DNA of 64,000 nucleotides from Vibrio sp. YMD68 (lineage in GTDB: Bacteria; Pseudomonadota; Gammaproteobacteria; Enterobacterales; Vibrionaceae), in NCBI RefSeq assembly GCF_029958905.1, contig NZ_CP124614.1, forward strand, positions 1,674,001-1,738,000, written 5' to 3'. Below are positions 37,176 to 46,934 of this stretch, piece after piece. Position numbers and translations under genes: made by a program. The stretch's first letter is position 1. The number at the start of each line of letters is the position of its first letter. A model generated the notes under the pieces. The model searched no databases. It was not told the origin of the DNA and was given only the letters and a program-made list of their open reading frames with translations.

Positions 37176-37892
37176 ATGACGATTAAAATCACCACTCAGC
37201 AACTTTCCATGCGTTTTAAAGATCGTATCCTTTTCCATATACCCGATCTATCGATTGGCCCCAGTGATGTGGTCTACCTGAAAGGAGACAATGGCGTAGG
37301 CAAAACAACGCTACTAAAAATCCTTTCCGGTTTGGTTAAACCAAGTTCAGGTAATATTGTCAGGCCCAATCGACATTGGTTAACACGATTTAGTGGTTGT
37401 GTTGGGTTCAAAGATATTATCTATTTACATCAGACCCCTTACCTTTTCGATGGCACGGTTTATCAAAATGTTGTTTATGGGATTCGTTTTCAAAAACTCT
37501 CACAAATAGATAAACGAGCACAGGTTATCACGGCACTTAGAATGGTTGGTTTAGAGACTTTAGCCGATGAACATATTTCGGTACTTTCAGGCGGTGAAAA
37601 GCAGCGCGTTGCGATGGCAAGAGCCTGGATACTGAAACCTTCAATCTTATTGATGGACGAACCCAGCGCATCGCTTGACCAAGAGTCGATTCTACGATTG
37701 GTCGTTATGGCGCAAGATTTAATCGATCGAGGCGCAAGTCTGGTCATTACGAGTCATCAAACTAATGCACTTACTCAATTATGTCGAAAACAATGGTGGA
37801 TAAAAGATTCGACTCTTGTAGAGTCACCATTATTACAAATTATTCCAGATGTAGAACAAGAGAGTTCATATGTTAACACCGGTGCAAACTAG
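37176..37892 (+). CDS. tupC: Tungstate ABC transporter ATPase TupC
   Basis: I start at ATG 37176 because GGAGGAGG lies directly upstream; an earlier in-frame ATG would overlap tupB. The 238-residue protein has Walker [16 protein letters not shown]-loop LHQTPYLF, signature [14 protein letters not shown], Walker [13 protein letters not shown] and switch TSHQ. It lacks the C-terminal domain of ModC, as expected for TupC. Its end overlaps mobA by 23 bases. Confidence 0.93.
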   Translation: MTIKITTQQLSMRFKDRILFHIPDLSIGPSDVVYLKGDNGVGKTTLLKILSGLVKPSSGNIVRPNRHWLTRFSGCVGFKDIIYLHQTPYLFDGTVYQNVVYGIRFQKLSQIDKRAQVITALRMVGLETLADEHISVLSGGEKQRVAMARAWILKPSILLMDEPSASLDQESILRLVVMAQDLIDRGASLVITSHQTNALTQLCRKQWWIKDSTLVESPLLQIIPDVEQESSYVNTGAN

Positions 37893-38457
37893 CTGGGTCA
37901 TCTTAGCTGGCGGACAAGCCACTCGAATGGGCGGTCATGATAAAGGATTGATTAATCTTGCTGGTAAACCGCTCATTGAACATGTGATAGCGAGGTTAGA
38001 GCCTCAAACGGATTCCATTAGTATCAACGCAAATAGAAACCTCGCCATTTATCAACAATACGCCTCGGTCATCGATGATCAGTTCAAAGGCTACCCTGGC
38101 CCGCTCGGTGGTATACACGCAAGTCTTGGTCAATCAAAGACCGAATGGGTCGGATTTGTCCCTTGTGATAGCCCACTCATTAGTCACGATTTGGTCGAAC
38201 GGTTCGAGCGTCAAATCACCGAGAGTGTCGATATTTTAGTGGCGCACGACGGCGAATATAAACAGCCTGTCTTTACTTTATTTAATAAGCGCGTGCTACC
38301 TAAGCTTGATGCGTTTCTTGAGCGTGGCGAACGAAAAATCATCTTACTTTACAAAGAGTGCCGCGTTGAATACGTTGATTTTAGTGATTCTCCAGACTGC
38401 TTTCTTAATTTGAATACCCCTGATGAACTGACCCAATTTGGAGCGATCGAGTCATGA
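37870..38457 (+). CDS. mobA: Molybdenum cofactor guanylyltransferase MobA
   Basis: MobA attaches GMP to molybdopterin to form the MGD cofactor needed by formate dehydrogenase. The 195-residue protein has the nucleotidyltransferase motif [17 protein letters not shown] at residues 11-27, the lysine of [12 protein letters not shown], and the metal-binding segment [22 protein letters not shown] is also conserved. It overlaps tupC, and its stop overlaps the start of mobB-moeA (ATGA), so the three genes are translationally coupled. Confidence 0.94.
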   Translation: MLTPVQTSWVILAGGQATRMGGHDKGLINLAGKPLIEHVIARLEPQTDSISINANRNLAIYQQYASVIDDQFKGYPGPLGGIHASLGQSKTEWVGFVPCDSPLISHDLVERFERQITESVDILVAHDGEYKQPVFTLFNKRVLPKLDAFLERGERKIILLYKECRVEYVDFSDSPDCFLNLNTPDELTQFGAIES

Positions 38458-40307
38458 ACATGCCTTCTATTCAATTACCACTGTTGGGGTTTGCCGCCTA
38501 CTCAGGGACGGGAAAAACAACACTGTTGGAAGCTTTGCTACCGAAACTGGTTAACTCAGGATTACGTGTTGGAGTACTCAAACACGCCCATCATGATTTT
38601 GATGTCGATAAACCCGGAAAAGACAGCTATAGACTCCGAAAAGCAGGTGCTTCTCAGATGTTGATTTCTTCAAGAAATCGTCATGCGCTGATGACCGAAA
38701 CGCCGGATTCTGAATCTGAATTTGACTACTTATTGACACGCTTTGACGTGAATAAACTGGATTTGGTCTTAGTTGAGGGATGTAAAAATATCGCATTCCC
38801 AAAAATTGAGTTACACAGGGAAGACGTCGGCAAGCCCTGGATCTATCCACATGACGGCAATATTATTGCAATCGCTGCGGACTTAAAAGTGGATACATCA
38901 TTGCCTCAGATGAGTATCGACGACATTGAGGGTATTGCTCAGTTCGTACTGAGTTATGTCAACGATCATAATAAGCAGTTGTTTAATGGGCAATCGCACA
39001 ATGAGCAATCTCATGACGATGTAGCAAATCAAAATACAGCAGCCAATCAAGGTTCAGTTGCCCCTGTTGTTTCTGCTTGTTGTGATACGTTGTCTCCTGC
39101 GTTTTTATCGGTTGAACAAGGAAGAGACAAGATTCTTTCGATGGTATCTGGTGTCCAGTTACACGAATCTATCGCCATTGAGCAATCGTATGGCCGCGTA
39201 TTAGCGGAAGACATTATTTCGCCAATTAATGTGCCATCGTATACAAACTCTGCAATGGATGGCTATGCGATACGCGGAGACGATTTGGGTTGCGGCTCCT
39301 ATAAAGTGGTCGCCGAGATACTTGCCGGTCATTGTTACGATAAACAATTAAATAAGGGTGAAGCGGTTAAGATAATGACTGGCGCACCGACTCCCGATTT
39401 TGCCGACACCGTTGTGATGCGTGAACAAGCAGTATCGAACGGTGACGCGGTCACCTTTGGTGGTGCCGCCATCAGCAGTAAGCAGAATGTACGCCAAGCC
39501 GGTGAGGATTTGGCACAAGGAGAGGCTGTCTTTACTCAAGGTACTCGTATTCAATCTCCTGAGATGGGTATGCTTGCTTCACTCGGTTTTGACAGATGCC
39601 AGGTTAATAAGCCACTCAAAGTTGCGATTTTCTCTACCGGAGACGAAGTACAGGCACCAGGAAGCAAACAACAACCCAATACTATCTACGACTCAAATCG
39701 CTATACGTTAATGGGCCTACTGGAAACACTTGGCTGTGAGATCATTGATTTTGGTATTCTAGAAGATCATGAACAAAAAATGATTGACGCGCTGGAAATG
39801 GCCTCTAAACAAGCGGATCTTGTGCTTACCTCTGGCGGGGTTTCTGTGGGTGATGCCGACTACATAAAACTCGCCTTAGAGAAACTCGGGAATATTGATT
39901 TTTGGCGTATTAACATGCGTCCAGGTCGCCCTCTCGCTTTTGGTCATATCGCCAGTAAACCATTTTTTGGCCTACCTGGTAACCCGGTTGCGGTGATGGT
40001 CTCATTCATTAGTTTCGTTGAACCTGCGATCAGAAAAATGCAAGGGCAAGCCCACTGGCAGCCATTAAAAGTGTCAGCAGTGGCTGAGGAACCGTTACGT
40101 TCTAGAATAGGCCGAACGGAATTTAGCCGTGGTGTTTATTCTACCGATCCTTCAGGTCAGTTGTCTGTTCGCACGACGGGAAAACAAGGCTCGGGTATAT
40201 TGCGCTCAATGAGCGAAGCCAATTGCCTGATTGAAGTGGCTCCTGCGGTAGATACAGTAAAAGTTGGAGAAAGCGTGACAATTATACCGCTTCAAGGCAG
40301 AATCTAA
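38454..40307 (+). CDS. MobB-MoeA fusion, molybdopterin-guanine adaptor and molybdotransferase
   Basis: This 617-residue protein joins two cofactor-biosynthesis domains. Residues 1 to about 170 are MobB, a GTP-binding adaptor with P-loop [12 protein letters not shown] and the [25 protein letters not shown] block (in parts [24 protein letters not shown]). A Asn/Gln/His-rich linker (about 172-212, [17 protein letters not shown]) leads to MoeA, about 405 residues, which inserts molybdate or tungstate into adenylylated molybdopterin. MoeA motifs include [43 protein letters not shown] and [14 protein letters not shown]. Both halves look complete. It ends the tup-mob operon. Confidence 0.94.
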   Translation: MNMPSIQLPLLGFAAYSGTGKTTLLEALLPKLVNSGLRVGVLKHAHHDFDVDKPGKDSYRLRKAGASQMLISSRNRHALMTETPDSESEFDYLLTRFDVNKLDLVLVEGCKNIAFPKIELHREDVGKPWIYPHDGNIIAIAADLKVDTSLPQMSIDDIEGIAQFVLSYVNDHNKQLFNGQSHNEQSHDDVANQNTAANQGSVAPVVSACCDTLSPAFLSVEQGRDKILSMVSGVQLHESIAIEQSYGRVLAEDIISPINVPSYTNSAMDGYAIRGDDLGCGSYKVVAEILAGHCYDKQLNKGEAVKIMTGAPTPDFADTVVMREQAVSNGDAVTFGGAAISSKQNVRQAGEDLAQGEAVFTQGTRIQSPEMGMLASLGFDRCQVNKPLKVAIFSTGDEVQAPGSKQQPNTIYDSNRYTLMGLLETLGCEIIDFGILEDHEQKMIDALEMASKQADLVLTSGGVSVGDADYIKLALEKLGNIDFWRINMRPGRPLAFGHIASKPFFGLPGNPVAVMVSFISFVEPAIRKMQGQAHWQPLKVSAVAEEPLRSRIGRTEFSRGVYSTDPSGQLSVRTTGKQGSGILRSMSEANCLIEVAPAVDTVKVGESVTIIPLQGRI

Positions 40308-40328
40308 CCCCACTAACCTATGTTAACT

Positions 40329-40356
40329 AAGGTCGGAAGTTCCGGCCTTTTATTTT
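40329..40356 (+). terminator. Terminator after mobB-moeA
   Basis: A 9-bp stem AAGGTCGGA with TCCGGCCTT (one G-T pair) and three-base loop is followed by TTATTTT. It closes the tup-mob operon. Confidence 0.85.
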
Positions 40357-40369
40357 GAGAACTATTTTT

Positions 40370-40660
40370 ATGGTACGTACCATCCTTTACACATACAAAA
40401 GTGAAGCCAAAGAGCTTGTATTTTCCTACGAGAAACACCGCAATATTCATGAAGCGGTTGCCGAAGCTGAAGGGATCGATTTAAGCGGCTATTTAAAAAT
40501 GGAACAACAAATTGAAGCGGTATCAGATACTAAAGCAGTACGTAATTACCGTGATAATCACTTTGCTCGACTTGGCTTTGGTAAAATAACATTGAAGCAA
40601 AAAGAGAACCTAGGTGTTGGTGAAAAAGGTGTTGGTGAAAAAGGCGTCGATAAAAAATAA
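40370..40660 (+). CDS. DUF2960-type small protein
   Basis: I start at ATG 40370 (MVRTILYTYKSEAKEL), giving 96 residues; five extra residues upstream would lie in the terminator region. The body, with HRNIHEAVAEAEGIDLSGYLKMEQQIE and KAVRNYRDNHFARLGFGKI (given in parts), matches the small DUF2960 family of vibrios. The C-terminus is unusual: GVGEKGVGEKGVDKK encoded by two exact 15-bp units (40613-40627, 40628-40642). The function is unknown. It stands alone between two terminators. Confidence 0.8.
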   Translation: MVRTILYTYKSEAKELVFSYEKHRNIHEAVAEAEGIDLSGYLKMEQQIEAVSDTKAVRNYRDNHFARLGFGKITLKQKENLGVGEKGVGEKGVDKK

Positions 40661-40680
40661 CCAATTCGATTATCGATGTT

Positions 40681-40708
40681 AAAAGGGCTTGCCAACGCAA
40701 GCCCTTTT
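40681..40708. terminator. Bidirectional terminator between DUF2960 gene and nagK
   Basis: A perfect 12-bp stem AAAAGGGCTTGC with GCAAGCCCTTTT and a four-base loop serves both convergent genes. Confidence 0.92.
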
Positions 40709-40779
40709 CTATTTGTAGATAAGATTTAATGTACGAAAAATCCCGCAAACAAAATCAAAGTGGCATGTACTAAGCCGAG

Positions 40780-41688
40780 CTACTTTATATTGAGGAACGC
40801 AGCACCACGTACACCACCAGAATCGCCATGTTTGGCTTTGATGATTTTTGGGCACTTCGCAACAGACAATAGATACTTAGGTATGCGCTTAGGCATCTCT
40901 TCATAGATCATCTGGAAGTTTGAAAGGCCACCACCAAGTGCAACCACATGGGGATCATTGCCCGTGAAAATGTTGGCAAAACAAATAGCCAGGAGCTCCA
41001 TAAAGCGCTCTACGTGCTCGACTGCATTAGCCTCACCTTCTGCTTGAGCCTTAATAATATCGATAGCGGCTTTCTCTTCGCCATAGTAATGCGCGTAAAG
41101 AAGTTCAAAGCCGCGCCCAGACAGATAGTTGTCTAAACAGCCTTTCTTACCACAACCGCAACTCAGTAAAGGTGCGTTGTCACCTAAATGGAACCATGCA
41201 TCGATAGGTAAACGAGCGTGACCAAGTTCGCCCGCAACGTTATTTCTGCCACCAAACACTTTTCCTTCGTAAACCAAACCGCCGCCAAAGCCTGTACCAA
41301 GAATTAGCCCCATAACACTAGGCTGATCTTTTAGATCGTCATCCCATGCTTCAGACAAAGCAAAACAGTTGGCATCATTTTCTATCTTAACTTGACGGCC
41401 TAAGCTTTTTTCTAGATCCACGCGTAATGGTTTCCCTTTCGCGGCAGGAACGTTAACCGTTAAAACCGTGCCATCGTCAGCATCTTCCATTCCCGGTAGG
41501 CCTAGCCCTACTTTACCTTCACACTCAAATTGTTGGTCGTACTTTTTCACTAATGAGGTAATGGTTTCGACTAATAGTGGATAATCGTCCGTTGGCGTTG
41601 GTACTCGTTCCGTCGCGACTCTTTCTAATTTTTGATTAAAAGCCCCAAATTCAATTTTTGTGCCGCCCACATCAAAGCCGTAATACAT
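40780..41688 (-). CDS. nagK: N-acetylglucosamine kinase NagK (ROK family)
   Basis: NagK phosphorylates GlcNAc at C6, feeding chitin- and wall-derived sugar into metabolism. The 302-residue ROK protein has the ATP motif [15 protein letters not shown] at its start, the catalytic region [19 protein letters not shown] signature [30 protein letters not shown] (in parts [17 protein letters not shown] and NVAGELGH) and the zinc-binding cysteines [17 protein letters not shown]. The ATG at 41688 has AAGGAG eight bases upstream, itself placed directly after a terminator-like hairpin. Confidence 0.92.
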   Translation of the reverse strand: MYYGFDVGGTKIEFGAFNQKLERVATERVPTPTDDYPLLVETITSLVKKYDQQFECEGKVGLGLPGMEDADDGTVLTVNVPAAKGKPLRVDLEKSLGRQVKIENDANCFALSEAWDDDLKDQPSVMGLILGTGFGGGLVYEGKVFGGRNNVAGELGHARLPIDAWFHLGDNAPLLSCGCGKKGCLDNYLSGRGFELLYAHYYGEEKAAIDIIKAQAEGEANAVEHVERFMELLAICFANIFTGNDPHVVALGGGLSNFQMIYEEMPKRIPKYLLSVAKCPKIIKAKHGDSGGVRGAAFLNIK

Positions 41689-41701
41689 TCCAATCTCTCC
41701 T

Positions 41702-41725
41702 TAAAAAGCACCCAAGCGAGGTGCT
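41702..41725 (-). terminator. Terminator or attenuator just upstream of nagK
   Basis: On the minus strand AGCACC pairs with GGTGCT around seven bases and is followed by TTTTT. The Shine-Dalgarno of nagK (AAGGAG) begins immediately after this run. It can end the tapT-like transcript; if nagK has its own promoter in 41726-41846 it would work as a leader attenuator. Confidence 0.6.
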
Positions 41726-41846
41726 AAAATTATTCTCTTGGCATTATCCATATAGCTCAGCCTACAAACCGTGACACACGACAAATTTATCTGGCACTTA
41801 AATGCAACTGTACATTTATAGAACAACGAATTTTCAATTATTAGAG

Positions 41847-42581
41847 TTACTTCTCGAAATTAGTTTCACTTAGGAAACGTTTCAGAGCAGGTTTAGTGAG
41901 ATCCGGTTTCAAGCGCGTCTTTGTTAACAGATAACTTTCGCGAAAAGTCTCAAACCACATTTCGAGCACCTGAGACGCTTGGTTTTCATCCACTTTGCTA
42001 AGCACAATAGAGGCAACTTCTGCGGTAGAAAGATGGTCATCGTTGTCTGACTTCCTCATCATGTATTGAGATACGGATTCCGGCTTAATTGAAAAGACCG
42101 GAAGCTGGCTTAAATAGTCGGACTTTCTAAATATCTTTCTCGCTTCTCTCCAACTACCATCAATAAAAATAAGTAACGGAACTTTATTGTCTGGTAAAGG
42201 AAAGCTTTGTTCATTAATCAACCGAGATTTGTCATCAACATAGTCTTCAGGAAAAACAATGAGTGGGAAATACTTGGGATCGTTAAGCTGGTCTAACATC
42301 GCTTCGTCTGGTTCGGTACGATTCCACTGATATACGCTGGTTTCTTTCACAACATCCGCTATTAATCGCCCTGTATTACTCGGTTTAAACACTTCATTGT
42401 CAGAAACGATCAGCATAACCGCCACATTAGTGTCGATATCTGGCTGATATTCACAGAGGCAGTACTTGGTGGCGACCTGACAATAATCGCAACGGGATAC
42501 TTTTGCACCTCGTGCTTTAAACGCTCGTGTCGACAAGCTTTGACGGAATTTAAACAGGTGATGGAAGGCGTGAATTCTCAT
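41847..42581 (-). CDS. tapT: DTW-domain tRNA-uridine aminocarboxypropyltransferase (TapT-like)
   Basis: This 244-residue protein resembles E. coli YfiP/TapT, which makes acp3U47 in tRNA from S-adenosylmethionine. It has the N-terminal zinc-type cysteines CDYCQVATKYCLC (about residues 31-43), SNTGRLIADV, VYQWNRTEPDEAML and LIVFPEDYVDD. The domain-naming motif reads DGSWREARKIFRKS here, with Ser for Thr in D-T-W (DGTW in TapT). Downstream residues LSTAEVASIVL are conserved. The assignment is good at family level; the Ser variant does not obviously abolish function. Confidence 0.88.
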   Translation of the reverse strand: MRIHAFHHLFKFRQSLSTRAFKARGAKVSRCDYCQVATKYCLCEYQPDIDTNVAVMLIVSDNEVFKPSNTGRLIADVVKETSVYQWNRTEPDEAMLDQLNDPKYFPLIVFPEDYVDDKSRLINEQSFPLPDNKVPLLIFIDGSWREARKIFRKSDYLSQLPVFSIKPESVSQYMMRKSDNDDHLSTAEVASIVLSKVDENQASQVLEMWFETFRESYLLTKTRLKPDLTKPALKRFLSETNFEK

Positions 42582-42651
42582 GATGCTTGATTAGTACTAG
42601 AAAGTTGACGGCATTGTACTTACAGTACACTAAGAATCAAAGGAAGTTGTT

Positions 42652-43440
42652 ATGAATAATCCAGAGTCAATCCGACTGATATTTTTTGTCTCCATTTTCA
42701 TGTTGTGCGCAATTTGGGAGTGGGTGTTACCGCGTAAGCGTCTAACGCAAAGTAAAGGTGTTCGATGGCTAAATAATATTGGACTGGTTTCTTTAAGCAG
42801 CGTACTTCTCGCTGTGCTCTTTCCTGTTGTCGCTTACCAAGCCGCCCAATACGCGACAATCAACGAAATTGGGCTATTTAACCAACCCTCGATGCCTGCT
42901 TTACTTACGATTATTGTTTCAGTATTGCTGCTGGATCTCGCGATTTATTGTCAACACGCGGTTTTTCACAAGGTTCCTCTTCTTTGGCGATTGCATCAGG
43001 TACACCATGCAGACCAAGACATCGATATGACGACAGGCGCTCGTTTTCACCCCATTGAAATCATTCTTTCGATGCTCATCAAGATAGGTATCGTCATAAT
43101 TGTGGGGATTCCAGCAAGCGCTGTGATCATTTTTGAGGTGTTGCTCAACGGCAGTGCCATGTTTAACCACAGCAATGCTCGACTTCACCCTAGAATAGAT
43201 TCGTTGCTAAGAAAGTGGATAGTGACTCCCGATATGCACCGTGTGCATCATTCTATCATCACACGAGAAACGCATTCTAACTTCGGATTTTTTTTATCGA
43301 TTTGGGATAAACTGTTTAACACGTATATCGCCCAACCGACGCAAGGTCACGACCAGATGACCATAGGCTTACCCGTATTTCGCTCAACAAGAGAGCAATG
43401 GTTGGACAAAATGTTAACTCAACCTTTTCGTCAGCGTTGA
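42652..43440 (+). CDS. Sterol desaturase / fatty acid hydroxylase family membrane protein
   Basis: This 262-residue protein has about four membrane helices and the eight-histidine di-iron motif of the superfamily: HAVFH (about 104-108), HQVHH (about 117-121) and HRVHH (about 198-202), with NHSNARLHP between. The substrate is unknown; bacterial members hydroxylate or desaturate lipids. The gene is monocistronic and divergent from the tapT-like gene. Confidence 0.87.
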   Translation: MNNPESIRLIFFVSIFMLCAIWEWVLPRKRLTQSKGVRWLNNIGLVSLSSVLLAVLFPVVAYQAAQYATINEIGLFNQPSMPALLTIIVSVLLLDLAIYCQHAVFHKVPLLWRLHQVHHADQDIDMTTGARFHPIEIILSMLIKIGIVIIVGIPASAVIIFEVLLNGSAMFNHSNARLHPRIDSLLRKWIVTPDMHRVHHSIITRETHSNFGFFLSIWDKLFNTYIAQPTQGHDQMTIGLPVFRSTREQWLDKMLTQPFRQR

Positions 43441-43445
43441 GTTAA

Positions 43446-43506
43446 CTAAGCACTGAACTCACTAAACAATTAGCTAACTAAGCACTTAACTGACTAAGCA
43501 CTGAAT
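43446..43506. repeat. Imperfect tandem repeats after the desaturase gene
   Basis: CTAAGCACT occurs at 43446-43454, 43478-43486 and 43494-43502, each within a larger near-repeat (CTAAGCACTKAA). The first copy starts seven bases after the desaturase stop. It looks like local slippage or duplication in a 92-bp convergent gap; no terminator is evident. Confidence 0.7.
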
Positions 43507-43532
43507 AAACTCAGATTTCATCTGTGATGAAT

Positions 43533-45575
43533 TTACAGTGAATATTTGTGGAGCATGGTTTGCTGATGCCCCGCAATCGTTGCCACTTGTTCTGAGCTTT
43601 CGACCATTGATTGTAGCTGATATTTCGTTTGGTCACCTTGCTTAGAAACAAGAGCAATGGATTGACTCACTTCTTTGGTCGCGCGCTCTTGTTCTTCGGT
43701 AGCAACAGTAATTTGCTCTACCCTTGTTTGAATTTGATTGACCGCTCGTTCTATATCGGAAAATGTCGCCTTTACTTCCACACTTGACGCTAATGCTGAC
43801 ACCATTTCTACACGAGAATGCTCAACCGCCACACGAGATTTATCAGCAGCAGCGATCAATTGGTTCATTTTGACTCTGATATTTTTCGTCTGTTGTGAGG
43901 TTCCGCTCGCCAATTGCCTTACCTCATCAGCAACCACGGCAAATCCTCTTCCTTGTTCCCCTGCCCGTGCGGCTTCAATGGCAGCGTTCAACGCCAATAG
44001 ATTCGTATTATCCGCAATGGCCGAGATCATCTCTACCATTTCGCGTATCTGCTTGACTCGATGGTCAAGTTCGACCATTGAATCTTCATTCGCATTGAGT
44101 GTTTCTTCTAACTGTTCTAGTCGTTGTCGATTGGTTTCAACGACGTCCAAACCTCGCTGAGAGTGTTCTGAGGCTTGACATGAATCCTGATAAGATTGGT
44201 GGGTGATCGAGGATATTTGACTAATTGAAGCCTCAAGTTCATTAACTGTCGTGATCATGCTCTCTAATGACGTATTTTGCTCAATCAAGGTCGCATTTGA
44301 GCTTTCTGCCGCGTTATGGCTAATCTCGGCTGTTTTATACAAAGTTTCGCAGTTATGGGTAACGGTAGAAATAGACCGACTCGTTGATTCAATGACAGTA
44401 TTGAGTTTCTTTGATACTTCCTGAAATTCACTCGGGCCGATAATCGGAACACTCGATGAAAAGTCATGATCACTTAAACGGTTAAGGTGAATGGTGATGT
44501 TTTTGAGGCTAGTATTTAGCCAGCGTCTTAAACCAAGACCAAATGTAACAATAATTAAGGCAATCGTCGTCCCAATCATGGTCAGGCGGCTGTACGTTGA
44601 AATGATCGTTTCGTTAACCGCAAATTCTCGCTGTTCAATCAGTGACAAGGCCGTTTGAGAAATGGCTTCAAGTGCAACTACCGTCGTATTTCCAAGGTGC
44701 ACCACTTCGGCTATCTGAGTTTTTTGGCTGGTCGACAATGACAATTTAGTCATGATATTTTTCAAAATTCCTTGCTGTTTAAACCCATCGTTCACCATAG
44801 TGTAAGGAGTGGTCAAGCTTGCAAACTCTTCGATATCTGGATGCCAATCCTTGAAGTCATCATAGGCAAGATTGATTCCTGCGATTCGGCTTCTCATTTC
44901 TTGATATTGCTCTGCCGCTTTTTCTAAGTCTACCTGCATCATCAGCATCAAAAATGTACTTTCTAAAGAGCTAGCGCTGGCGATAAACCGATTAGCAGCG
45001 TCAGAGGACTCCGGATTACTGTTGCTTAGAAAGGAAGCAATACGATTCATCTCTGGGCCAATGGAACTGAGCCCATAACGAAATGCTCCCACTTGGTCAT
45101 CGATTGTGCTTTGTTGTTCAAGTAAGCTTTTCTGGGTATCGAGTATAGAAATGGTTGAAGCGTTTAATTTTTGTAGGCTATTTTTAAGTGTCGTTAGCAG
45201 ACGGGAGTTTTCTTCTTTTTCTTCACGCGTCGTAAACCCATCGGAAAACTGACTGACATTATTCAATAACAGGTTACTTTTCTTCATTAACGCATTAATG
45301 TTTATTGTGTTCTCGTTAAGAGCTTCCACCGTTGTTCCCTGTGTGGCATAGCTTATACGTTTCACTTGTTCGAGAATGGTTTGAGTCAACTTGGCATTAT
45401 TGATCGCTAACGGCAGCGCTTTTTCCGATAAAGCACTGAACTCATGGCCAACTCGATCAACACTTTTTATGGTAATAAATGACAGTGCAACAATTAAGAG
45501 TAAAATGCAGATGAATACCGCACTGATGGTTTGAACTAACGATAGAGAAAATGATGTGTTTCTTTTTTTGTTCAT
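43533..45575 (-). CDS. Methyl-accepting chemotaxis protein
   Basis: The start [15 protein letters not shown] (45575) gives 680 residues. A first helix (about 13-33), a long helical periplasmic sensor (about 40-320) and a second helix near 330-350 precede HAMP and the signalling domain. The conserved tip reads [18 protein letters not shown] then [16 protein letters not shown]. The sensor with [34 protein letters not shown] features (given in parts) resembles the four-helix-bundle class common in Vibrio. The ligand is unknown. Only a weak ribosome-binding site is seen. Confidence 0.9.
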   Translation of the reverse strand: MNKKRNTSFSLSLVQTISAVFICILLLIVALSFITIKSVDRVGHEFSALSEKALPLAINNAKLTQTILEQVKRISYATQGTTVEALNENTININALMKKSNLLLNNVSQFSDGFTTREEKEENSRLLTTLKNSLQKLNASTISILDTQKSLLEQQSTIDDQVGAFRYGLSSIGPEMNRIASFLSNSNPESSDAANRFIASASSLESTFLMLMMQVDLEKAAEQYQEMRSRIAGINLAYDDFKDWHPDIEEFASLTTPYTMVNDGFKQQGILKNIMTKLSLSTSQKTQIAEVVHLGNTTVVALEAISQTALSLIEQREFAVNETIISTYSRLTMIGTTIALIIVTFGLGLRRWLNTSLKNITIHLNRLSDHDFSSSVPIIGPSEFQEVSKKLNTVIESTSRSISTVTHNCETLYKTAEISHNAAESSNATLIEQNTSLESMITTVNELEASISQISSITHQSYQDSCQASEHSQRGLDVVETNRQRLEQLEETLNANEDSMVELDHRVKQIREMVEMISAIADNTNLLALNAAIEAARAGEQGRGFAVVADEVRQLASGTSQQTKNIRVKMNQLIAAADKSRVAVEHSRVEMVSALASSVEVKATFSDIERAVNQIQTRVEQITVATEEQERATKEVSQSIALVSKQGDQTKYQLQSMVESSEQVATIAGHQQTMLHKYSL

Positions 45576-45668
45576 GTTTTTACTAGCTACTTTGACGAAC
45601 ACGTTATCCGCTATGCTAGTTGTCTCTCATGACAAATAAATTTCAACGATATTTCAATAAGATGTCAA

Positions 45669-46196
45669 ATGACTAAACTAAAGATCACTGCAATCATCAT
45701 TATCGGCATAGGCGTTTTGACCGGTTGTACAAATACATCTGGTCCTTCGAAACCCGCAAGTGGGCCTTCAAGTTCTGTATCCGGCTCTCCGTCCTTATCT
45801 GCCTACGATAAAAAGGTTAAGCAATCATTTATGGCTGTATTTAGTCGCTGGGAAGGTGTGCCGTACCGATTGGGAGGCACGTCATTTCAAGGCATTGACT
45901 GCTCTGCATTTGTGCAAATCGCTTACCAAGATGCTTTGAATGTTAGACTTCCAAGGACGACACTTCATCAAAGTAAGCTAGGCACAAAGGTGGGCTATGA
46001 CGAAGCGGAAGTGGGCGATTTAATATTTTTTAGAACGTCGAGAACCACTCGCCATGTTGGTGTTTACCTGGGAAACCGTCAATTTTTGCATGCTTCCACA
46101 TCAAAAGGCGTGATTATCTCTAGAGTTGATAACCCCTATTGGGCATCTAAATTTTGGCACTTTAGGCGAGTAGAACACCCGCCTATAGTCAATTGA
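45669..46196 (+). CDS. NlpC/P60 family lipoprotein (peptidoglycan hydrolase)
   Basis: This 175-residue protein has a lipoprotein signal with lipobox LTGC (cysteine about 20), a Ser/Pro/Gly-rich linker (SGPSKPASGPSSSVSGSPS) and a C-terminal NlpC/P60 cysteine peptidase domain. The catalytic cysteine stands in GIDCSAFVQIAY, the histidine in TRHVGVYLG and a third polar residue in HASTSKGV. It resembles E. coli Spr (MepS) and NlpC. The expected role is cleavage of peptidoglycan cross-links from the outer membrane. Confidence 0.92.
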   Translation: MTKLKITAIIIIGIGVLTGCTNTSGPSKPASGPSSSVSGSPSLSAYDKKVKQSFMAVFSRWEGVPYRLGGTSFQGIDCSAFVQIAYQDALNVRLPRTTLHQSKLGTKVGYDEAEVGDLIFFRTSRTTRHVGVYLGNRQFLHASTSKGVIISRVDNPYWASKFWHFRRVEHPPIVN

Positions 46197-46219
46197 TTAG
46201 GTATGTTTGAAATGAGAAA

Positions 46220-46564
46220 TTAATCGTAGGTCGCCACTGCGACATCGAACAGGTTTTTCACCAGGGCAATGTATTCGTCAAGGAAGGTGATCTGTTCATT
46301 GGTTGCAGGTTTAGTCCAGGCTCCTGCTAATACCTCTCCCAAATCCTCAACAACGGAATCCGCTTCTTTTAATAACTTAAAGCGTACACTGGAATGCAGC
46401 TCTGGATTTTGTTCAAAAATGGCCATAATGTTGCTTGAAACCATGTCAGTCACGACATCTTCAATACTCTCAGCACCAGTATCACCGTCTACAGATGTAA
46501 ACACATCTAGGTTCAATGCTAAATGTTCAATTAAGGCTAAATATCCATCGGTTTCTACAACCAC
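46220..46564 (-). CDS. DUF3802-type small acidic protein
   Basis: This 114-residue acidic protein begins at a GTG codon with AGGAG eight bases upstream. Segments GYLALIEHLALNLDVF, VTDMVSSNIMAIFEQNPELHSSVRF (in parts) and NEQITFLDEYIALVKNLFD match the DUF3802 family found in vibrios and related genera. The function is unknown and no enzyme motif is present. It is convergent with the NlpC/P60 gene, 23 bases away. Confidence 0.82.
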   Translation of the reverse strand: MVVETDGYLALIEHLALNLDVFTSVDGDTGAESIEDVVTDMVSSNIMAIFEQNPELHSSVRFKLLKEADSVVEDLGEVLAGAWTKPATNEQITFLDEYIALVKNLFDVAVATYD

Positions 46565-46934
46565 ACTTAAATCTCCTAGTTACTGCAATACTTGAGAATA
46601 GGTTCTCATTAATATTAAGACAAGTATACGCACTTTAACAACCTGATTATGCCTTAGAGCTCACTTTATAGTTTACTGATCACATCGCTGCCAAAGAAAC
46701 GAGTCTTTCATTCGTTATTGACGTCCGTATTGACGGCATAACTTTGTTTGTTGTCCTTTGATATTCAAAAATAGAGAACTCGATAATGCTAGCTGCGCTT
46801 GATTAAGGTCACACTTCCACGTTTTAACAAAAAAAAGGGCGTAAATTCTCGCTTTGTGTCAACTCTTGAGCAGGTAATCGAAAAATTTTGTCCTAAACTT
46901 AATGTAAATAAGTACTTATCCGAAGGTTTTTATT
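46565..46934. promoter_or_regulatory. Non-coding region between DUF3802 and fructosamine kinase genes
   Basis: This 370-bp divergent spacer is AT-rich. It contains a 16-bp interrupted palindrome, TGAGAA-TAGG-TTCTCA (46593-46608), 29 bases before the DUF3802 GTG and in its likely promoter. ATTGACG repeats at about 46716 and 46729. No ORF or RNA gene is apparent. Confidence 0.4.
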
